Shown: positions 7,032 through 9,256 of the stretch, one piece after another
Numbering within the stretch: the first letter of the stretch is position 1
Layout of the letters: the number at the start of each line of letters is the position of its first letter
NCBI GenBank assembly: GCA_047517485.1
Contig: JAKZSU010000017.1
Coordinates: forward strand, 1 to 9,256
Length of the DNA stretch: 9,256 nucleotides
Origin: JAKZSU01 sp047517485
GTDB lineage: Bacteria > Pseudomonadota > Alphaproteobacteria > UBA7887
Direction of reading: 5' to 3'
The notes under the pieces: generated by a model
Told to the model about the DNA's origin: nothing
The model's database searches: none
Seen by the model: only the letters and a program-made list of their open reading frames with translations
Program-made: the position numbers and the translations under genes

Positions 7032-7418
7032 TCAGTCCGCGATCACGGCTTCGGCTTCGATTTCCACTTTCAGTTCCGGGAGGACCAGCGCGCTGACCTC
7101 GATCAGGGTCGAGGCCGGGCGGTGTTCGCCGAAATAGTCCTGGCGGATCGGGTTGATCGCCGCGCGGTCGGCGATGTCGGTGAGATAGACCGTCACCTTG
7201 ACGATATGGCGCGCCGCGCCGCCGGCGGCGCGCAGTACCGCGTCGACATTGTCGATCGCGACGCGGAACTGGTCGACCGTGGTCGCGGGGATGGTGCCGT
7301 CGCCGGCGATCCCCACCGAGCCCGAGACCCAGATCCGATCGCCGGCGCGGGTGGCGTGACAATAGTGGCTGACCGGCTCGAACTGGCCGTCTACCATGAA
7401 GCGTTCGATCGCCGCCAT
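7032..7418 (-). CDS. Rid-family (YjgF/YER057c/UK114) protein lacking the catalytic arginine
   Basis: 128 residues, full length for the family, first gene of the likely minus-strand operon. Family features are IWVSGSVGIAGDG (29-41), QFRVAIDNVDAVLRAAGG (50-67), the strand IVKVTVYLTDIAD (72-84) and the closing LKVEIEAEAV (116-125). RidA enzymes hydrolyse reactive 2-aminoacrylate and related imines using an arginine (R105 in E. coli RidA, in PARSCVEV). The matching stretch here is PASTLIEV (101-108), so serine 103 stands at that position. It therefore probably belongs to one of the Rid subfamilies without imine deaminase activity, and no symbol is given. The start ATG at 7418 has GGGAGGT eight bases upstream. 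The protein is cytoplasmic and in this family normally a trimer. Confidence 0.92.
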   Translation of the reverse strand: MAAIERFMVDGQFEPVSHYCHATRAGDRIWVSGSVGIAGDGTIPATTVDQFRVAIDNVDAVLRAAGGAARHIVKVTVYLTDIADRAAINPIRQDYFGEHRPASTLIEVSALVLPELKVEIEAEAVIAD

Positions 7419-7526
7419 TTCTCGGACCTCCCTCGCCTAGCCTCATCATAGGTGCGTGATCGTCAAGATAAAGCGCGCCGAGGCGCACGCCGGAGCATAG
7501 CATGGCCGACGGTGGAGGCGGCCTTG
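7419..7526. promoter_or_regulatory. Divergent intergenic region heading the ridA-like operon and the lipoprotein gene
   Basis: This 108-base gap separates the divergent Rid-family and lipoprotein genes and must contain, or lie close to, both promoters. On the minus strand TATGAT is a fair -10 element at about 7445-7450. TTGACG is a fair -35 sequence just beyond it, but the two are only about ten bases apart, too close to work together. The lipoprotein ribosome binding site is GGAGG at 7514-7518, eight bases before its ATG. No clear operator is visible. Confidence 0.35.
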
Positions 7527-8981
7527 ATGAATAACGGAATCGTAGTTGGACTGGCGCTGAGCTTGGCGATCGCCGGATGCGCGTCGCTCGCGCCGCCCAG
7601 CGGCGGCTCGGAAGTCGAGCGTTGCCGCGCGGTGTGGGCGGCGGCGGATGCGATCGTCGCCGATGCCGGCACCGGTGACGCGGCGGCGCAACCGGTCGCC
7701 GGGCATCGGTATCTGCGCGCCGACCGATTTCTCGCCTCGTTCGCCGACGCCGTGGCCGGTGATGCGGAAATCTCGGCCTGGGTCGATCGCCTGGCCGCGC
7801 TGGGCCGCGACGGGGCGTCGATCGAAGTCGGCAATTTAGCCGCCGCGGATCGCGCCCGCCTCGACCGTTTCACGCGCGCCGCGGTTGGCCGGGCGGGCCT
7901 TGCGGCGATCGATTATTGCAGCCCGATCCTCAGAGATTCCGTCGAAGGCGTGCCGGCGAACGTCCGCGTCGACGATCACTACAGCGATCTCCAGCGCCTG
8001 ATCGGGCTCTACCCGCTGACCGCCGTGGCGGTGGCGATCGGCTACGACGGCTGGCGCGCGGCCAATCTTCCGGCGTTCCGAAACGAGTCCCCGTTCGTCG
8101 GTACCCCGATTATCTACGCGCCGGCCAACGGCGATGGCGCCCTCGCGGCGGCTGAAGTCGTGGGGCTGTTGAGCACGGCGCGGGCCAACCCGCTGGCGAT
8201 CCCCGAACCGTCGCCGGCGCTGGCGCGGCGCCTGGTCGCGGCCTATGCGCCGCTCTGGATCGTCGATACCGTCGGCGCCGACGACCGCATCGGCGCGGTT
8301 ACCGCGAGCGGCATCGATACCGCCACGCCCGTGGTCTACCACCGCTTGTCGTGGACCCGGTGGGGCGGTGACATTGTGCTGCAGATCTCCTACCTCGCCT
8401 GGTTTTCCGCGCGGCCGCGCGACGGCGCTTTCGATCTTCTCGGCGGGCGCTACGACAGCGTGATCTGGCGGGTCACCTTGGGCGCCGACGGCAGTCTGCT
8501 GATCTACGACAGTATCCATGGGTGCGGCTGCTACCATCTGTTTTTCCCGGTTCCGCCGTTGGTCGCGCGGCCACCGCAAAATCCGCGCGATATTCGCGAG
8601 CGCGCCGAGACCCCGGCGGCGGGACCGAACCCGGCGGCGGGCCAACGGATCGTGCTGCGGCTCGCCGCCGGCAGTCACTATCTGCTCGGCGTGGCGCTGA
8701 GCAACGACGACGACCAAGCGAGCACTACGGCACCGTACCCCCTGCGCCCGATGGACGCGCTGCGGGCGCTGGCGCAGCCCGGGGGCGGCACCCGGTCGCT
8801 CTTTGGTCCAGACGGATTGGTCGCCGGCAGCGCGCGAGGCGAACGCTTCCTGCTGTGGCCGATGGGAATCGCCAGCGCCGGCGCGATGCGCCAATGGGGT
8901 ACCCACGCGACCGCGTTCGTCGGACGCCGCCATTTCGACGACCCTTGGCTAATCAAAAACAATTTTTTGTTAATCGATTAG
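7527..8981 (+). CDS. Outer-membrane lipoprotein of unknown family with His/Cys motif
   Basis: 484 residues from the ATG at 7527, chosen because GGAGG lies eight bases upstream and a lipoprotein signal follows at once. Extending to 7452 would put 25 basic residues before it. The lipobox is LAIAGC with C18 as the lipidated residue. Alanine at +2 predicts outer-membrane sorting. Residues 33-130 are alanine-rich and probably helical. Three segments look like the conserved core: YHRLSWTRWGGDIVLQISYL (271-290) leading into AWFSARP; LGADGSLLIYDSIHGCGCYH (318-337) followed by LFFP; and QWGTHATAFVGRRHFDDPW (456-474). H331, C333, C335 and H337 in the second, and H460 and H469 in the third, could form a metal site, but this is inference. 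I have a vague sense of similar uncharacterised proteobacterial lipoproteins but cannot name the family. The gene is divergent from the ridA-like operon and monocistronic here. Its last codons turn abruptly AT-rich (LIKNNFLLID). Confidence 0.85.
   Translation: MNNGIVVGLALSLAIAGCASLAPPSGGSEVERCRAVWAAADAIVADAGTGDAAAQPVAGHRYLRADRFLASFADAVAGDAEISAWVDRLAALGRDGASIEVGNLAAADRARLDRFTRAAVGRAGLAAIDYCSPILRDSVEGVPANVRVDDHYSDLQRLIGLYPLTAVAVAIGYDGWRAANLPAFRNESPFVGTPIIYAPANGDGALAAAEVVGLLSTARANPLAIPEPSPALARRLVAAYAPLWIVDTVGADDRIGAVTASGIDTATPVVYHRLSWTRWGGDIVLQISYLAWFSARPRDGAFDLLGGRYDSVIWRVTLGADGSLLIYDSIHGCGCYHLFFPVPPLVARPPQNPRDIRERAETPAAGPNPAAGQRIVLRLAAGSHYLLGVALSNDDDQASTTAPYPLRPMDALRALAQPGGGTRSLFGPDGLVAGSARGERFLLWPMGIASAGAMRQWGTHATAFVGRRHFDDPWLIKNNFLLID
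8949..8981. repeat. AT-rich palindromic end of the lipoprotein gene
   Basis: The last codons of the lipoprotein gene contain nested inverted repeats: CTAATC (8949-8954) against GATTAG (8976-8981), AACAA-TTTT-TTGTT (8958-8971), and the perfect ten-base palindrome TAATCGATTA (8971-8980). They overlap the stop codon. The pairing is nearly all A-T, so any RNA hairpin would be weak. A terminator or a junction left by an insertion are both possible. Confidence 0.35.
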
Positions 8982-9256
8982 CAAATATATACGAGAAATA
9001 GATTTAACTTATGAAATTATACTATTGATTATAGGTATCTTTATACGTTCGTAACAACGCTATACCAACGATCGATCCGCTTTGCCGCCGCCCTCATGAC
9101 AATTCCTTAAACTGGGTATCCACTTCGCTCTCGTATCCCCTACATTTGGTTTCCGAGGCTGCGATGACCGCCGACTAGGCCCTTGTAGGGGACCGGCTCG
9201 TGCTGCACCGCCTGTAGCGCACCCGGTTCCTTGGACACAAGTTTGTCTCACGCGGC
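8982..9256. other. AT-rich stretch followed by a repeat-bearing non-coding segment
   Basis: No convincing gene. Positions 8982 to about 9058 are markedly AT-rich, unlike anything else in the window. From about 9060 the base composition returns to the local norm. This second part has a nine-base inverted repeat, TCCCCTACA (9136-9144) against TGTAGGGGA (9185-9193), with 40 bases between. It also has a direct repeat GTATCC at 9116-9121 and 9133-9138. Open frames here are short and resemble no family I know. A structured RNA, the edge of a mobile element or an ordinary intergenic region cut by the window end are all possible. Confidence 0.4.

Noticed and set aside
5998..7137. 379-codon plus-strand open frame
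   Set aside because: It is antisense to hspQ, the TPR gene and part of the Rid gene, very arginine-rich, and without recognisable motifs. It is a by-product of the GC-rich codon pattern.
7440..7475. TTGACG plus TATGAT as a promoter for the ridA-like operon, or CTTGAC as a heat-shock promoter
   Set aside because: The two elements are only about ten bases apart, too close for a sigma-70 or RpoH promoter.
7006..7503. Long upstream extension of the exported TPR gene
   Set aside because: It overlaps the Rid-family gene in another frame and is rich in Arg and Gly. The internal ATG at 7005 begins a proper signal peptide.
7836..8933. 365-codon minus-strand open frame
   Set aside because: It is antisense to the lipoprotein gene, with arginine-rich low-complexity content and no domain, whereas the plus strand has a lipobox and conserved-looking motifs.
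9060..9223. Possible minus-strand group II intron fragment (GTGCGCT at 9217-9223 resembles the intron 5' end, followed by stems)
   Set aside because: Only the seven-base start loosely fits. I cannot see domain V or a reverse transcriptase, and the downstream space is taken by the lipoprotein gene. It would need a covariance-model search.
9060..9251. 63-codon minus-strand open frame at the right edge
   Set aside because: It resembles no family, has no good ribosome binding site and lies in a repeat-bearing segment, so chance is the simplest explanation.

Overview
The window is GC-rich throughout its genes, with strong G/C third-position bias. That bias also creates long antisense shadow frames. 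The protein families point to an alphaproteobacterium, perhaps a Rhodospirillales- or Hyphomicrobiales-like lineage. The clues are a class III nucleotidyl cyclase fused to TolB-like and TPR regions, a cyclase-less TolB-like/TPR relative, an alphaproteobacterial-type HspQ, and GST and SDR enzymes. The lineage is inferred from family flavour only, because no marker gene is present. I see no rRNA, tRNA, CRISPR array, transposase or phage gene.

Layout, left to right. (1) Positions 1-122 hold no gene. (2) A minus-strand TolB-like/TPR protein (123-1679) ends earlier than its relative in this window. (3) A short plus-strand gene (1893-2408) encodes a small secreted four-cysteine protein and is divergent from (2). 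(4) A strong hairpin (2418-2452) lies between the convergent ends of (3) and the next gene. (5) A 575-residue nucleotidyl cyclase/TolB-like/TPR protein (2514-4241) is on the minus strand. (6) A glutathione S-transferase gene (4328-4950, minus) is split by an apparent one-base frameshift. (7) Four minus-strand genes are packed with 17-26 bases between them: Rid-family protein, exported TPR protein, HspQ and a short-chain dehydrogenase (7418 down to 5090). They look like one operon. (8) A divergent plus-strand gene (7527-8981) encodes an outer-membrane lipoprotein of a family I cannot name, with a striking His/Cys motif. (9) Positions 8982-9256 hold an AT-rich stretch and then a segment with inverted and direct repeats, but no convincing gene.

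How the parts may work together is mostly inference. The ridA-like/TPR/hspQ/SDR cluster looks like a housekeeping or stress operon (protein quality control plus small-molecule handling). The cyclase and the cyclase-less TolB-like/TPR protein are probably signalling or scaffold proteins from the same expanded family. I found no convincing new defence or mobile system. The points most worth following up are the His/Cys-motif lipoprotein, the non-canonical substrate residues of the cyclase, the Rid protein lacking the catalytic arginine, the broken GST, and the odd 3' ends at both window edges.
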